Below are positions 1 to 15,000 of a DNA stretch of 64,000 nucleotides, in pieces. The notes under the pieces were generated by a model. The model saw only the letters and a list, made by a program, of their open reading frames with translations, made no database searches and had not been told where the DNA came from. This stretch comes from Ciona intestinalis. Taxonomy: Eukaryota; Chordata; Ascidiacea; Phlebobranchia; Cionidae. The stretch covers positions 702,986 to 766,985 of the forward strand of contig NC_020178.2 in NCBI RefSeq assembly GCF_000224145.3. Reading direction: 5' to 3'. Made by a program: the position numbers and the translations under genes. The stretch's first letter is position 1; every line of letters begins with the position of its first letter.

Positions 1-3000
1 TTTCTCTGAATTTACAGATTCGGCAACACTGGCCGCACCAGGAACATTGTTCAATAACTTCTGTCCAGGTTTGCCTTTCTTCGACGTCAAATCTGATGTT
101 TTTCGTTTATCAGCCAAACTTTTGTCTTTTTCGTCTAATTTCTGAGCTCTGTCTGTTGTGACTTTAATTTTTTCAGGTTCAACATGTGGACGACCTGATT
201 GGATCGTGGGTTCCTCGGTTTTGGGATCTCCAAGCTTACCTTAGGTGTTTATAATGGTCATACATATAATATATAAAGCAGTGTTGGTGGTTGAATTATG
301 TTGAAGCCGTTAAGTGCCTAAGGACACATTTGCCCACAATAATAGCAGCATCATGCACTGTTAATGTTACAATTAGAAAATATGGGATATTACATGCTAA
401 CGGTATCCATCTTATCCCTATATATTTTCGTATATTTTTTTTTATATTGTATGACAATTTTGACAACCCATTAGTGACCACTGAGTTGGAGGAATTGATG
501 TTGAATGAATGTAATTTAAATATCCACCATGGCAGGGCAACGACATTTGGTATAACACGGGTGTTCTGTTTCATACACCTCGTGCCCGCTTACAAGTTAC
601 CACCTATGTAACTTTGTAGGTAAAGTTTTTTTCAATTTTTTTTATTGTATGGCTGATAATTTGTACAACCCATTAGTAATCACTAGGTCAAAGCAATTGG
701 CGTAAAATGTCTTGCCCAAGGACCCATACACCCACAATGGTAGCAGTGGTAATGGTAATAAATCACCACATAAGAGTTTCATGTCTTACCTTCATACGTA
801 GTGACATCATAATCTAAAACAACTTGCGACTTCTCGACTGGAATAGAAGGTCTGGAAACATAGAAACACCATTACACAACTATATTAAAACTGTTAATAT
901 CTATTTTTACACCATTTAATGTTGTACGATAAGTTTTAAAAACTGTACCACAGCAAAAAATCTTATTTTTTTGTAAAACAAAATGAGATTTAGTTTAGCA
1001 CTGTGCGGACCTGCCGTAACCCAGAGGTTACAGGTTCCTGGCTTAATGCTGCTACTACTTTGTTCCCCCACCATGCAAGGATGAATAAGTTACATACGTG
1101 GTAACTTTTAAACAAGCAAAAGGTGTATGAAACAGAACACCCATGTTATAACGCCTATTGTTGCCCCACCAGTGAGAATAAATAATTTACATTCATTCAC
1201 CTACAAAGTAAGATACATGGTAACTTGTAAGCGCCTGTGTAATACCCATATATGACAGTTTTCCCCACAATAATACCTTTTTCTCTCGGGTGAAATGCTA
1301 CTACTTCTACTTCTAGCAGTGCGTTGATAAGAATGTGAAGAAACAGACGTAGAAATACTGGACGCTCGGCTGATTGATTCTGGTGCCTGTAAATTGTATG
1401 AGATAAGTGGTCAGGACGTCACGCAAGCTGTCTGGTGCCATGGCATAGTGCTTAGTTTTTGCCCAGAGGATATAGGTTTGAGGCTGAACTCTGCTACCAT
1501 TGTGGGTGTATGTGTCTTTCGACAGGACACATAACAGCAATTTTTTAACACTTCAAATCTAAACCATATTTTATTGGCTAAAATGTGTCTATACAAACAG
1601 GCAGAGCCAAAGTATATTGCACTCACCAAATTAATCAATGAGGTTCCCTATGTTTAACAACTATTAGCGTAGAAAGCAGCTATTTTACCTTATCTTCAAT
1701 TTTCAAATCCACGACAAGTTTTGGTTTCTTCTTTGTTGCTTCTTTATAATCACTTTGTTCGCCAGGTTCCTCACTAGAGGGCGTTAGAACGGAGCTTGCG
1801 GTCGCTGAACTGTGACGGGAACGAACTGGAAACAAAAGATTAAGTTATCTGACGTTGTACTACAGTGGTTTGCACACAAAGTTATGTATATTAAAAACAA
1901 TTCCTATAAAATAATCACCCATAAAGTTATGTGGTAACTTGTAAGCAGAGACCAGGTGTACGAAACAGGACGAACCCTGTTATAATAACTGATTAACTGT
2001 CATTGCCCACCCATGCAAGGATAAATATGTTACATACGTGTAACTTATAAGCGGGCACGAGGTGTATGAAACAGAACACTCCTGTGATAATGACTATAGT
2101 TGCTCCACCATGAAAGATAAAATACTTTTATTAAAAAGAACCAAATTATCACTAAAAAAACAATATATCTTTATACAAACATAAGCCCATATATATGACA
2201 CAATTATCACTAAAATAAACACCAAATCTTACCAATATGTCTTCCTGCTTCTTTATCATGGAAAACTTCCACTTCTTCTGGTCTAATATCCGATTTCTCC
2301 AGTTTATCAATAACATCAGCCTCGAACGTGAGCTCTTTGGCTTCGATTCCAAGATCGGACGCTTTTTTCTGGATCTCCGCCACAAACTCCTCCTGTGTCC
2401 AACAGAAATAACATAAAATGACGTTTTGTCCAATAAAAATAACATAAAATGATGTTATGTCAGATAGAAACATTATAGAATATTGTTGTCTAACAGAAAT
2501 GTTATAAAATACTCTGCGTCCAATAGAAATATTATATAATATATATACATACACTGTTATAAGTTAAAAAAATTTCACAATAAAAAAGGGGGGGAAAAAA
2601 ATTTTTAAATTTTTTAAAAAATTTTGTTTTAAAAACCCCCCCCCCCCCCCCCCCCCCCCGGGGGTTTTAATTTTTTTACTAAAAATTTTTCTGAAAATAC
2701 TATTTTTTACGACATCACACCTGAACAGATGAGACAGAGCTCGGAGCCGAGCTTTGTGATGTCATAGAAGCTGTCACAGATGGCTGCTTCTTTGTTGGAG
2801 TTGCCGTGGAAACGGATGGTCGGATTTCTCTCTCCTTCTTCCCTTCGTTTATTATCTTCTTTAAACGATTTTTCTTTTCATCCAAGATCTGCAACATCCA
2901 AAGATTAACCCCCATGCTCACTGTCAGGTAATAACCTCATGCTCACTGTCAGGTTATAACATGGGTGTCTTCTTATACACCAGACACACATGGTGTATTC

Positions 3001-6000
3001 ATACACCTCATGCTCACTGTCAAGTTATAACATGGGTGTCTTCTCATAGACTAGACGCACATGGTGTATTCATACACCTCATGCTCACTGTTAAGTTATA
3101 ACATGGGTGTCTTCTTATACACCAGACACACATGGTGTATTCATACACCTCATGCTCACTGTTACGTTATAACATGGGTGTCTTCTTATACACCAGACAC
3201 ACATGGTGTATTCATACACTTCATGCTCACTGTTAAGTTATAACATGGGTGTCTTCTTATACACCAGACACACATGATGTATTCATACACCTCATGCCCA
3301 CTGTCGAGTTATAACATGGGTGTCTTCTTATACACCAGACACACATGGTGTATTCATAAACCTCATGCTCACTGTCAAGTTATAACATGGGTGTCTTCTT
3401 ATACACCAGACACACATGGTGTATTCATACATCTCATGCTCACTGTCAAGTTATAACATGGGTGTCTCCTTATACACCAGACACACATGGTGTATTCATA
3501 CACCTCATGCTCACTGTCAAATTATAACATAGGTGTCTTCTTATACACTTTATGCTCACTGTCGAGGTATAACATGGATGTCTTCTTATACACCAGACGC
3601 ACAAGGTGTCTTCATATACACCTCATGCTCACTGGCAGGTTATACTTACATGTTGGCTTTCCACTTTAACAGAACTTACTGCAGTTGGTTGTTCCTTCAC
3701 CTAAGAATAATTAAAATAACTTTTAAGCATAGAGACAAATTAAAGTCATTCATTCATTATATTTAACTGGTTTGATAGGCGATTTCAGTCTGAAATGATG
3801 AATGCAGTTTAATTAGCCTTGTTTTAGTTTAAAAACCACGAACAAAAACCTTATTTTTTTAATAGGGTTTAAAGCTAAGTTCTGCTCCTCCCACTTACTC
3901 CCCACTCCTCCTCTTCTTCTGTTTCTTCTTCACTCTCACTCTTCTCCTCGGAGGAGGAGAGAGCTTTATTCCAAAGCTCTGCAGCTTGTTTTGCGTCTTC
4001 ATCCAGACCACTTTTCGGACGTTGCTTTTTTATAACTTTTGCTGCGACCTGGGACACGGAAATCGTATATAATAACACATAGAAATAGTAAATTTTCTTA
4101 CCCCTGCAAAAGATTATTAATATAAAAAAAAGGAATTCAATATTTTACATAAACTTGTTATTTTTATAACTTCTGCTGCGACCTGGGACACGGAAATCAT
4201 ATATAACAACACATAGAAATAATAAACCTTATGAAGCTTGTCGAAAGACTTATGTAGAAAATAAAAATAAATTATACACCTGCCAAACTATCCAAAAAAG
4301 TTATCACGTATCTAACTTTGCGAGTCATTATTTTTTGGACAACTATATAAATATAAAATAACATAGATTTCAACGTGCTTTAAATGAAATAGCAATGCAT
4401 TTATGAGTAAGGTTGAGAAGTGTTTTTTAATGTAATAGAAACAGCAAACGACATACTTTTCTTGCATGAGCAGTTAAAATGTCTGAGCGACTTGATATTG
4501 GTCTTGAAGATGAACTTGATGTGGCCGACTTCACTATGGATACCACCTGGTGAGGGAAATGTAACTATTATTTATTATACATTAACATAACAACCTAATA
4601 TTTAGGCCAAACTTGGCCCCAAAATGTAAAACAAATTCTATTCTATGTTAGGCCCTGGCATGCCATGGGACCTGAGATTTAGGCCAAAGTTGACCCACTG
4701 CCCCATAAATGGAACCAAAATATATTACTTAAGCAAGATTTTTTATTTAAAAACGTGTTGTCTATGTTAGGGTGTAGGCCAGGATTTCCACATCTCTATA
4801 AAGAACAAGCCAAATACAAATCTCACCTCTTCCTTCACATCCGGCCACTCTTGCTCCTGCTCCTCCTCCTCTTCTGTGACATCATAATCCTCCTCATGAA
4901 TGGAAGTAACATCTTCATCCCCTGTATCCGTAGCAACATCATCTCGCTTGAAAGTTACTTTCAAGTCAGATCTGGTGGAACTAAGAAACATAGATATCTT
5001 GTGTGGCATAGATATCAAATAAAAAATAACAACAAATTAAAAAAAACGAAAACATATACTATTTTTTTTTTAAAAAATAAAAAAAGAATAAAATATAAAA
5101 AGGCCAATTAATTTTGTTAGATTTTAATATTAACCAAAAGGGATGTATTAAAATTAAAATATAATGTGTAAAATACATACCTTTCGTTTTGTGATGTAAT
5201 TTCCGAGCTTTTCCCTGATTTAATTGCTGGTTTTGGACGGATTTGAGTTTTTATTTCAGAAGTTACTGTAAGACAATTAATACAAATTTACCCAATGATA
5301 CATACATACACAGCCAAGATGCTACAACCCATTAGTGACCACTGGGTCGGAGCAATGTCACTTAAATGTTTTGCCCAAGGACACATACACCTATCAGTAT
5401 CGGGCATTGAACCCGGTATCCCTCGGTTACGATACAAGCACCTAACCATTGAGCCAGACAAACATAGTGTAGGTTCATCAACATATAGAATGAATGTAAC
5501 TTACTTTAACCTCGCCTGGCTGGAAAACGAAGGTCGTTATAACACAGGTGTTTATACACCTCATGCAAGCTTACGAGTTACCATGTATGTTAGTTTGTGG
5601 GTGATTATATAGGAGTCTAACTTTATAATCATACCAGAACAAGGTATAACGGTCACGCCCTTTAATGAATAAGTTTTGTATTTCTGTTTTGTCAGCAAAC
5701 ATGTTATGGCGACTATTGTTTTACAGTTATTTCCCGTCTATTAGCTTTTGCATATGATATCCGTTTACACTGCTCTGACGTTCGTTACTGTAACCAAAGA
5801 GGGAAAATAGAGTCATTCAATTGTTTTATCACTTACATTTAGAAGATTGAACTTCCTCTTCAGATTCGCTAACTTCCGTTAACTCCTTGTCACTAGAGCG
5901 AGCTAGAGAGCCACCAACTGGGACAATTTTACCGCCGGGCATTCGAACGGATGCTGTGTGGCGGTCGCGCTTCATTGCTGACGGTATACTGCCTCGTGTG

Positions 6001-9000
6001 GATTTACTCTGGTTGGTATAAGATGTCTATGTGATGGTTACTGCAATACTTTTGTTAAATAAATAAATGTAGTTTATTTATCCTCGCATGGCCAGGCAAC
6101 AATAGTTGTTATAGCACGAGTGTTCTGTCTCATACACCTCGTGCCTGCTTACGAGTTACCATGTATGTAACTTTGTAAGTAATATATTTTTTTCTTTTGG
6201 GGTTGCAATTGCCGTTAGGTGTTTTATCCAAGGACACATATGCCCACAATGGTAGAATTATCAAACTTCAAACCTATAAAACAATGTGTTTATTATATTT
6301 TTTATTGTATGAAAACATTTATAATATGATTCACCTTTTTTGAAGAAGTAGATTTTAATATAGAAGAAGAAGACTGACTCCCTGGTCCTTTGGCTCCTTT
6401 TAAACCTAAATACATAAATTAAGTCACTAATATACACATACTTCCTATACTACTGGTACTGCCAGGAATATATAATTGCTTTCTAAATACTTTAAAACTG
6501 ATGTAGATTTTCAACTCTATTTTTTTGGCAGAAAATATATGTTAATATAAATAATGAACAGTTATAACTTATAATATATTTAATAAGTCGGTGTACAATA
6601 TGTATGTGATAAGTTCAAGCGTGACATGCAAAGAGCATCTAAGTATAAGGCTTAAATACGAAAGATTACATGCATTATAGAGCACGACACTTAACAAAAA
6701 TTGTTCAACCCAGTTGTCACTAATTGGTTGTATTAATTGTGAGCCATACAGAAAAAATCATCTACAAAGTTACATATATGGTAACTCGCAGGCAGACACA
6801 AGGTGTATGAAACAGCCCTGCAAGGATAAATAAGTGACATACGTGATAACTCGTTGGCGGGCAAGAGGTGTATAAAGTGGAACATCCGTGTCATAGCAAC
6901 CACCATTACCCAACCAATCAAGGATAAACAAGTTACATTCATACATCACTCAAAAACTAATCACTAACAAAGTTACAGACATGATAATTTATAAGCAGAG
7001 GTGTATGAAACAGAACACTCAGGTTATAAAGATTTGCACTGCCCCGTTACAACAATAAACTAAATTCAATCAACACACGGTACTACAATAGTATATATAG
7101 TTTCTGCTTGTCATCTTTGTTTGTCATAGAAGTATACAGGTTCTTTGTGTGGCATAGTTTCGCAAGTCCACCAACCACAATGATACAGCATTGCAGTAAC
7201 ACACAATGATACAAAAATAAACAATAAATATTGAACACAACAGCCTACCATAGTAAGGAGCTTCCACTTTACTTTCTATCGATTGTTTTTTGCTCAATAA
7301 TGACGCAGACTCGTCAGAATATATGGAACCTATACATGCAACATGCGCTAGGTGGCGATAGGGGGTAATGCATGCTATACAGTGCTATATTACATGCATG
7401 GTGTAGCAAAAAAACAAAATAAGATAAATAAATATAATTTTTTATATCTTTTGGTTGTATTTTGCCGCTATTTTGTGATTTACATGCATCTTGTGGCAGT
7501 TAGGAGCAAAAATATTTATCATGTCTATGTTTTATCATGTATTTTGATACTACTTTATGATTTACATTCTACAGGTGGCAGTTAAGAGCAAAAACTGCCG
7601 AATATGTATGATTTCTTACTACATTTTCTAGGTGAAATTTAACTATTTTGTGATTTCCATTCTTTATGTGGCAGTTAAGAGCAAAGCGGCTAAATATATG
7701 ATTTCTATGTCACCTGGCTTGGATTTAGATTTAGTGGTCTGGCTGTATTTTGACGCTACTTCATGCTTGGATGATTTCTGATCACTGGACTGTGACGATT
7801 TAGAGAAATCATCGCTGTTGTCAGACTCGTCGTTATCTGAACCATCTGCATATATATAGGAGAATGAATGTTCTTATTTACTCCTGGTCAGGGGCAATGC
7901 TAGTCACTTTAGTCATATAAAATGGGTGTTTTGTTTCATAAAGCTAATGTAAAAATGTTAGTCATATTCTAAATAAATCTACAAAAAAACAACCACCTAC
8001 AAAGTAACATACCTGGTAACTGAGGCACCAGGTGTATGAAACAGAACACCCGGGTTTTAACAGCTGTCGTTGCTTCCCACGCCCGGATAAATAAGTTACT
8101 TTCATTCAAAGCAATAGCCTACCACTTTTCTTCGATGGTCTACGTTTTGATTCTCTATCACTATCCGAATACTGCGACCCTTTCTCTGACCCTTGACCCC
8201 CAAACGACTCTTCTTGACCTCCAAGTGACCTTTGTGACTTTTGGCCTCCAGATGACCCCTGTAAACTTTGACCCCCAATTGACCTCTGTGAACTCTTATG
8301 TGAAGACCTATGGCTCCCAGAAAGTGAATTTCCGGGACTTAAATATTGTTTCTTGGGTTGTGGGGTTAATTGGTGGGGGCTGGCTTGTACTGGGTGAAGA
8401 GGGGTCGCGGGTTCGACCCCAATAAGAGGAACCACCGGCTCTGATACCTGAAAAAAACAAAGGTTAACATTCTTTTACCTAAAAACAAGGACAACTTTTT
8501 AAGGTTACAAAAAATCTTTAAGGAATAAAAAAGAAATCCCATAAAAATTATAATTCACCTGGCTGCAGCTGTTAAATAGATTTACATTTTTTAAATGCAT
8601 TTCTAATAAATTGTAAAGAATAGTTGTACGAGGCTGACAAATATGGTGTTTATAATACTGGTTTAGCGTTGTGAGGATACGGTTATAGTTATAAACCCAT
8701 ACCATTAGCAATATTCTTATTATTTATTTATTCTCACCTTGCTATCACTTTGCCGTCTTCCTTTAGAAGCAATGGAAGGTCCACCAATGCTGTGTCTTGG
8801 TGTTTTCGTAGCGTCATGTCTATATGAACCACTGTGGCCACTTATAGACTCTGTACCAGGTTGGCTAGCAGATAGGATGGACACTTTGTCAGAGAGAGTT
8901 TGTTTTACTGCAGAAAAAGAGAAAATAATAATCAACTCAAAAGGTACATAGGTATAAATTAAAAGTATGTAATTTAGATTATCGGATACACTGAAACAGT

Positions 9001-12000
9001 TTGTTTTACTGAAATAAATCCCACATAAAATATTACTTTAATTTTAGGTTAAGTATGTGGTAACTTGTAAGCGAGCACAAGGTGTATGAAACAAAACACC
9101 TGTGTTATAATGACTGTCTTTACCCCACCAAATTAATTACATCATGTTTGTCAAAACAAGAATTTATTCTAAACTTAACAGTTAATTTAAAATCCAACTT
9201 ACCAAGATTACTAGTTATTGGCATTGCCCCGCCATAAAAACTGGAGTTTTGCTTTTGTGACAAATCATCACCTGGCAACACTGCTTCAAAAAGTTTCTGG
9301 AAACACAATGAAGTTAAAAATATGACTTTAGTTTTGCTTGTTTGTAGAAACAAGCAACAGTAGGGTAAAACTTAGATACTGCTAGTTTGCTACTATTGTG
9401 GACATGTGATGTGTGTATTTGGGCAAAAAGACACTAAAAACCTAATCGGTTGTAGAACCCTGAATGTTGGGATATTATGCCAACTCTGGCCTAAATCTCA
9501 GGTACTATGGAGTACCAAGCTGTAGGACATCACCCATATAGAATACAAAATTAACCGTTATCTCATTGTACCGTTATTCTCACTCCAACAAAGATAAAAC
9601 ATTTAACAAAACCACAAAATATGAATTTACCGGTTTTCTATCAGAAGAGTGACTTGACACAACAGACTTTGCTTTTTTCTTTTGCACTGATCCATCTAAT
9701 GAAGTTTTTCTGACATAACTATTGTTGCCGGCAGCGATGAGCGCTGCGTTGATATCACTGTTCGATGAAGTGCGACTTTCCCTGCGTTGGTCCGTGACCA
9801 CGATTTCTTCGTATTCAATCTGATATGTTGTATGAATGAATGTTGTAGAGGGGAACGACAGTTGTTATAACACAGGTACTGTTTCTTACTAGTAACCATA
9901 TATGTAATTTTGTGGATGAAGAAATCTTATCGAATATGTCGCGTGGCGGGGAAACCACAGTCTTTGTAACATGGTTGTTCTGTTTCATACATCTCGTGCC
10001 CATTTAAAGTTACCATGTATGTTACTTTGTGAGTAAATGAGTGCATGAACTTATTTAACCATGCATGGCATGCCACACTGTAGTACTTCACCCATATAGA
10101 ACAAACAGATAGGAACGCAAAACTAATCAGTTATAATCACAACTACTCATGCAAATCACTGAACCTACCTTTCTATGTGACCGGGGGTGTTGGGGAATCC
10201 CCATAGCTGGGGTATTGGCTGGGGCTTGTAAGGGTACGAGCCCGGGGTGAATGGTGGCGTCTCTACGCTTCAACGATTGCCGGGCTTCACCCCGTTGCTA
10301 CGACAACCAAACCCCAGTTTTATTATTACGTCACAATTGGTTTGTTATTATATTGTACACGCAGTAATTATGATTCGTGAAATTTGAACAATTATTTTAT
10401 AATTTTATAATATAATAACAATTATTTTATAATTATTGTAATTATAATATGATCTCTTAGAATTACTTAATTTTTATTTCATAATTTCAAAATATGAATC
10501 AAGGAGATCTTTGGTTGTTATAAATAGGTTAATTAATAATGATTTATAATATATAATTACATAAATTTAAGTTTTGTAATTAGTTACTAATATAATTAGT
10601 CAATTTTGTAACAATTTTTGTTAATTAGATCATTTTGGAACAATTTTTCAATTGTGTTTAAAGTTAAGTTTATTTCTATTGACACATTACCTTGATCTCG
10701 GTGGCTACCCCTGGTTGTTGAGGTTGTACAATGATATATGTTCCATCATCTTCGTTTATTACATCACTGTGACCTAATAATGGAATAAGAATGTATGTAA
10801 AGTGGTATTGGTGAATGAATGTAACTTATTTATCATTGTGTGGCGGGCAAAAACAGTCGTTAGAAACAGTTATTCTGCTTCATACACTTCATGCCAGCTT
10901 ACAAGTTACAGTATATGTTGAATATTTGTTTAATGTATGGCTGACAGTTTAGACAACCCATTAGTGACCACTGGGTTGGAGCAATTGTCGTTAAGTGTCT
11001 TTTCCACAGACACATACGCCCACAATGGTAGCAGCATTTTACACAATTGTATTTACAGTAAAACAGCAAAAACTGATTTTTAAAAAGTAATAACCACATT
11101 CAGAAGCACAAAACAACATCAACTTTTTTCCACTAAGATAACAATATAGTGCATGGGCAAACAATACATGGGGTTTAAGTTTGGCACTCAAGCAGCTACT
11201 TCTATTTACTGCGGCTTATGGCGTATATTGTGTAAGAGGTGTGAAGTAGTTTGCTTTACCACTTCAAACACAGCTTTGGTTTTTACTTTTCTATTGGGTT
11301 TTCAATATATTTTGTTTTGAATTTGATTTGGATATTTTGTTAAGAAGGTATCAGGGCTTTTATATGTAGATTTAACAATTTTGCATAGTATACATATAAT
11401 ATATGACATAGTATACATATAATATATGTATTATATATACTGACTTACACATTGTTAATATACTTAGACATGTATGCTACACTCCACAGTGACAATTACT
11501 TGGTATATTTAAACACCTCATGCTCACTTTAGAGTTACCACATAGTAACTTTAAGGGTAATTATATTTTATTTATTTTAAAAACTTGTGTTAAATCTTAA
11601 ATCGTTTTAAATGACCTTAAAAGGAAAGATGAATGATCTAAATGCTAAAACAAACAATTACAATAGTCAAGCCAAAAACAATTTCTTAATTAAGGACAGT
11701 TTATCCACAAATTATCGCTAAATGGCCATTCATACAAGTCATTGTGATGTCATAATGGCTGATATCTATTCCTATTGTTTGAGAAAGACAATACCAAAAG
11801 GTATGTTTAAAATAGGAGGTGTTTTAAGCAGTGTTACCAGGTTAATTTTTTTAGTGTTGCCAGATTTATTTGCCTAAAAATGCTGTGTACAATTTTCTAT
11901 TTTATTTTTGTGTAGAAAATTAGCATTATTTTTTGCATAAAAATATAAGGAAACACTGGAGTAAAAGATCTTGTCTTTGTAGAAATACAAAATATCTTTA

Positions 12001-15000
12001 ATATCAAGTTACAGCATTTGTGACACAGTGTTACGACTTTTTGAACACCTTACTATAAACATTGGGTATAAGGTTACTGTTTCAATAGAAATAGGACAAT
12101 ACATAAAGACCTATCTTATAAAGCTAAGTAAAGTCATTGAAAACACTTTAAAAATGAAAGAAAAACAGCTATGGCTTGTTTACACTGTACACACTGCACT
12201 ATAGGCATTAGTTGTATGGTTTGTTTACTATAAGCATAAAAACATAGGTTGACATAATTTAAATGGCCCTTTACAGATTATATTCTGCCATTTAAAATTT
12301 AAAGCAGAGAAATTAGAATTAGGTTTACCTGTATATTGTGTGTCTATGATTCCTTGCTGAGAAGGGACGGTTTCTGTACTGACGTACACCATTGGCTGCT
12401 GTTGGCTGGAAAATTGTAAAATAGGATTAAATGATTGTAGTTAAAAACATTTTACAAACTAATACATATTAATTGCCAAGAGTGTAAAACAATTCCCTCT
12501 GAAATAACCAATAAAGTTTGTTCGCAAATTAAAAGTTGTGCTATGTAACCATTTTAGATTATTAGATTTTACACCCAAAGCATGCACAAACTATTAGTTG
12601 ATAACCTATTTTTATTCCATGTGGGTGAGGTCTTTCGGTAAGGCAGCACATTGGACCTGGAATTTAGGCCACAGTTGGCCCATTACCCCAACACATAGAA
12701 TAAATAACAAGACTTATTAACACATATACCTTGGTTGGTGTTCTTTATGTTTTCTATGTTTGTCTTGTGTCTTTTCTGTGGCTTCTTCTTCTGTTAAAAC
12801 ATAATTTATCTAGCTATGTAAATTTCATGTACATTTATTGATTGGTTTTATGAATTTAACTTTTATGGGTTTTTAATCACAAGCTAAAAACTTAGTAATT
12901 AGGTATAATCTTTATGATTTTAATATATTTTTTAGATTCATACAACTCTATCTTTACGACTCCAAAAAAGCGTTGTTATTNNNNNNNNNNNNNNNNNNNN
13001 NNNNNNNNNNNNNNNNNNNNNNNNNNNNNNGACTGATAATGTCATTTTATGTCAACTATATCTTTTATGGTACAATTCGTTGGGCATGGTTTTTGTTTGT
13101 TTAATGTTCCCACCTCTCTTCTTCCATTTTCATCTTTTCTGCCTTCTTCTTTTCCTCTTGGATTGCTTTCTCTTCTCTTAACCTTCTTCTTTCCTCTCTC
13201 TCTTCTCTTCTTTTTCTTCTACGTTCCTCCTTCTTCTTATGCTCCTCTTCTTTGGCAGCATCAACATGATCCTCCTAGAATAAATGGATGTAACTTATTT
13301 ATCCTCGGGTGGTCGAGCAAGAACAGTCGTTATAACACGGGTGTTCTGTTCTCATGCACGATTGCGAGTTACCCCGTATATAACTTTGTTGGTAAAATAA
13401 TATAGATACCGACCCAAAAAGACTTAAAACTTGCACCAAAATGCATAATTTCAAATTAGTATTTTACTTTGTATTAAAATCTGGTTACCACTTTAGCTTC
13501 AACGTCTTTTGGCTTCTCTTCATTTCTTTTTTCTTCTTTTCTCTTTTCTGGAGTAGGAGGTTTCACTGGGATCAGTTTAGCTTCTTCTGCCTTTTTCTTT
13601 TCCTGTCTCTTTAATTTTCTCTTCATTCTCTGTTCTTCTTTTAACAATCTCTTCTCTTCTTTTATTTGTTGCTGTCGCTGTAATTCCAGTTGTTTTTCTT
13701 CTTGTTCTTGTATAAGTCGCTGACGTTCTTTCATTTGTTGCCGGACTGGAGACTCAACTAAACTCTATGCAGAAAAAAACTATCAGGGTTTTTAAACAAA
13801 AGATCTAGTGCTCATGAAGTTGGACGATTCTCGTAACCAATGGCGAGTTTTTTTCTTATAATTTTTTTTCTTATAATTCATATCAGAACACTCGCATTAT
13901 TTGTACCGATGTGGTCTTATAATTCATATCAAAACACTCGTAACCAATGGCGAGAAAAAAATCTATCAGGGTTTTTTAAACAAAAGATCTAGTGCTCATG
14001 AAGTTGGACGATTCTCGTAACCAATAGCGAGTTTTTTTCTTAAATTTTTTTTTCTTTTAACTCATATCAAAACACTCGTAACCAATGGCGAGAAAAAAAT
14101 CGATTCTCGTAACCAAATAACAGTCAGGATCAAGTGCTTTGAAATATATAATAGTTACCCTTATATGTAATAGAGTTACCCTTAAAGTTGTTGTATGATG
14201 CCATATGGCCAACACATATAGAATACACCCATTAACTGACCAATATATCTCTATGCATTAGTTAGTTATCAGTTTGCTGGCAATTAAGATAGCAAAAAGC
14301 TAGGCTAGGGGTGATGGGACAAATTGGCCTATACAAGACAAGAAGACAGTACCACTCATTAACCCACCAATATAGCTCTATGCATATCTGCCATTAGTTC
14401 GCTTGCAGCAGACGACGAACCCGGTCGCTCACTACCCCTCTCTTGTGGTCGGTTACTCGATAAAACCAACTCAAGCGTATCGCGTATATGTTGTTGGTGT
14501 TCATGAGCTGCTATCAACAGTTCCGCAAGTATCTGACAAATACCATTATAAAATATAAATAAATATCTGATATATTGTGTTATGAGATAAGGTATAATAT
14601 AAATAAATATAAATTAAATATAACCAAACTAATATTAAAGTTTCTTTCATACAAGATTGTAAGCTGACATTGTTAAAATGAAGTTCCACTCATAGTTTTT
14701 AAACATAGGGAACCTCATTGATTAATGTGCTGAATGCAATATACTTTGGCTCTACTTGTTTGTATAAACAACTAAGTGGCAAACAGCAAGGTAAAACCAT
14801 TTTCACAGCTTGAAACTAGGCTAAAACGTGATGTTACCTCTATAACTTCTGGGCTGGAGTGCTAACCAATGTCTAACTCTGGATAATATAAAAAGCTGTA
14901 TATATTTGGACCTATAATTACATTTAAATTTTATCGCTTCAAATGCTATTCCATATAAAAGCTACATACCTCTTGTTTTTCCTGTGGTTTAAGTTCTGAG

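Larger units (their letters stand above)
1..12405 (-). other. Low-complexity C-terminal part of the KIAA2012-like protein (exons 13-34)
   Basis: Exons 13-34 encode about 995 residues dominated by Ser, Lys, Glu and Gln. Recognisable pieces are: a Pro/Gln-rich exon 15; a Ser/Gly/Gln repeat in exon 19 (8447-8123) with several SxGGQ units; an Asp/Ser-rich exon 20; acidic Glu runs in exons 25 and 27; Ser-Arg clusters in exons 31-32 (RSRSSSISPERK); and an Ile/Glu-rich helix in exon 30 (2392-2233). No enzymatic or membrane motif is visible. The 3' terminal exon is incomplete at base 1. The frame is continuous throughout, so the model is well supported even though the family assignment rests on the N-terminus. 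Confidence 0.7.

Noticed and set aside
3061..3669. Three successive 60-codon ORFs of similar sequence (and equivalents at 58734-59129)
   Set aside because: They arise because three 71-bp satellite units equal 213 bases and lack stops in one frame. They lie in introns with no splice or start context.
4755..5111. 118-codon plus-strand ORF
   Set aside because: Antisense of acidic exon 25 of the KIAA2012-like gene, running on into AT-rich intron.
13049..13405. 118-codon plus-strand ORF rich in Ser/Leu/Phe
   Set aside because: It is the antisense shadow of the Glu/Lys/Arg-rich exon 11 of the minus-strand gene.
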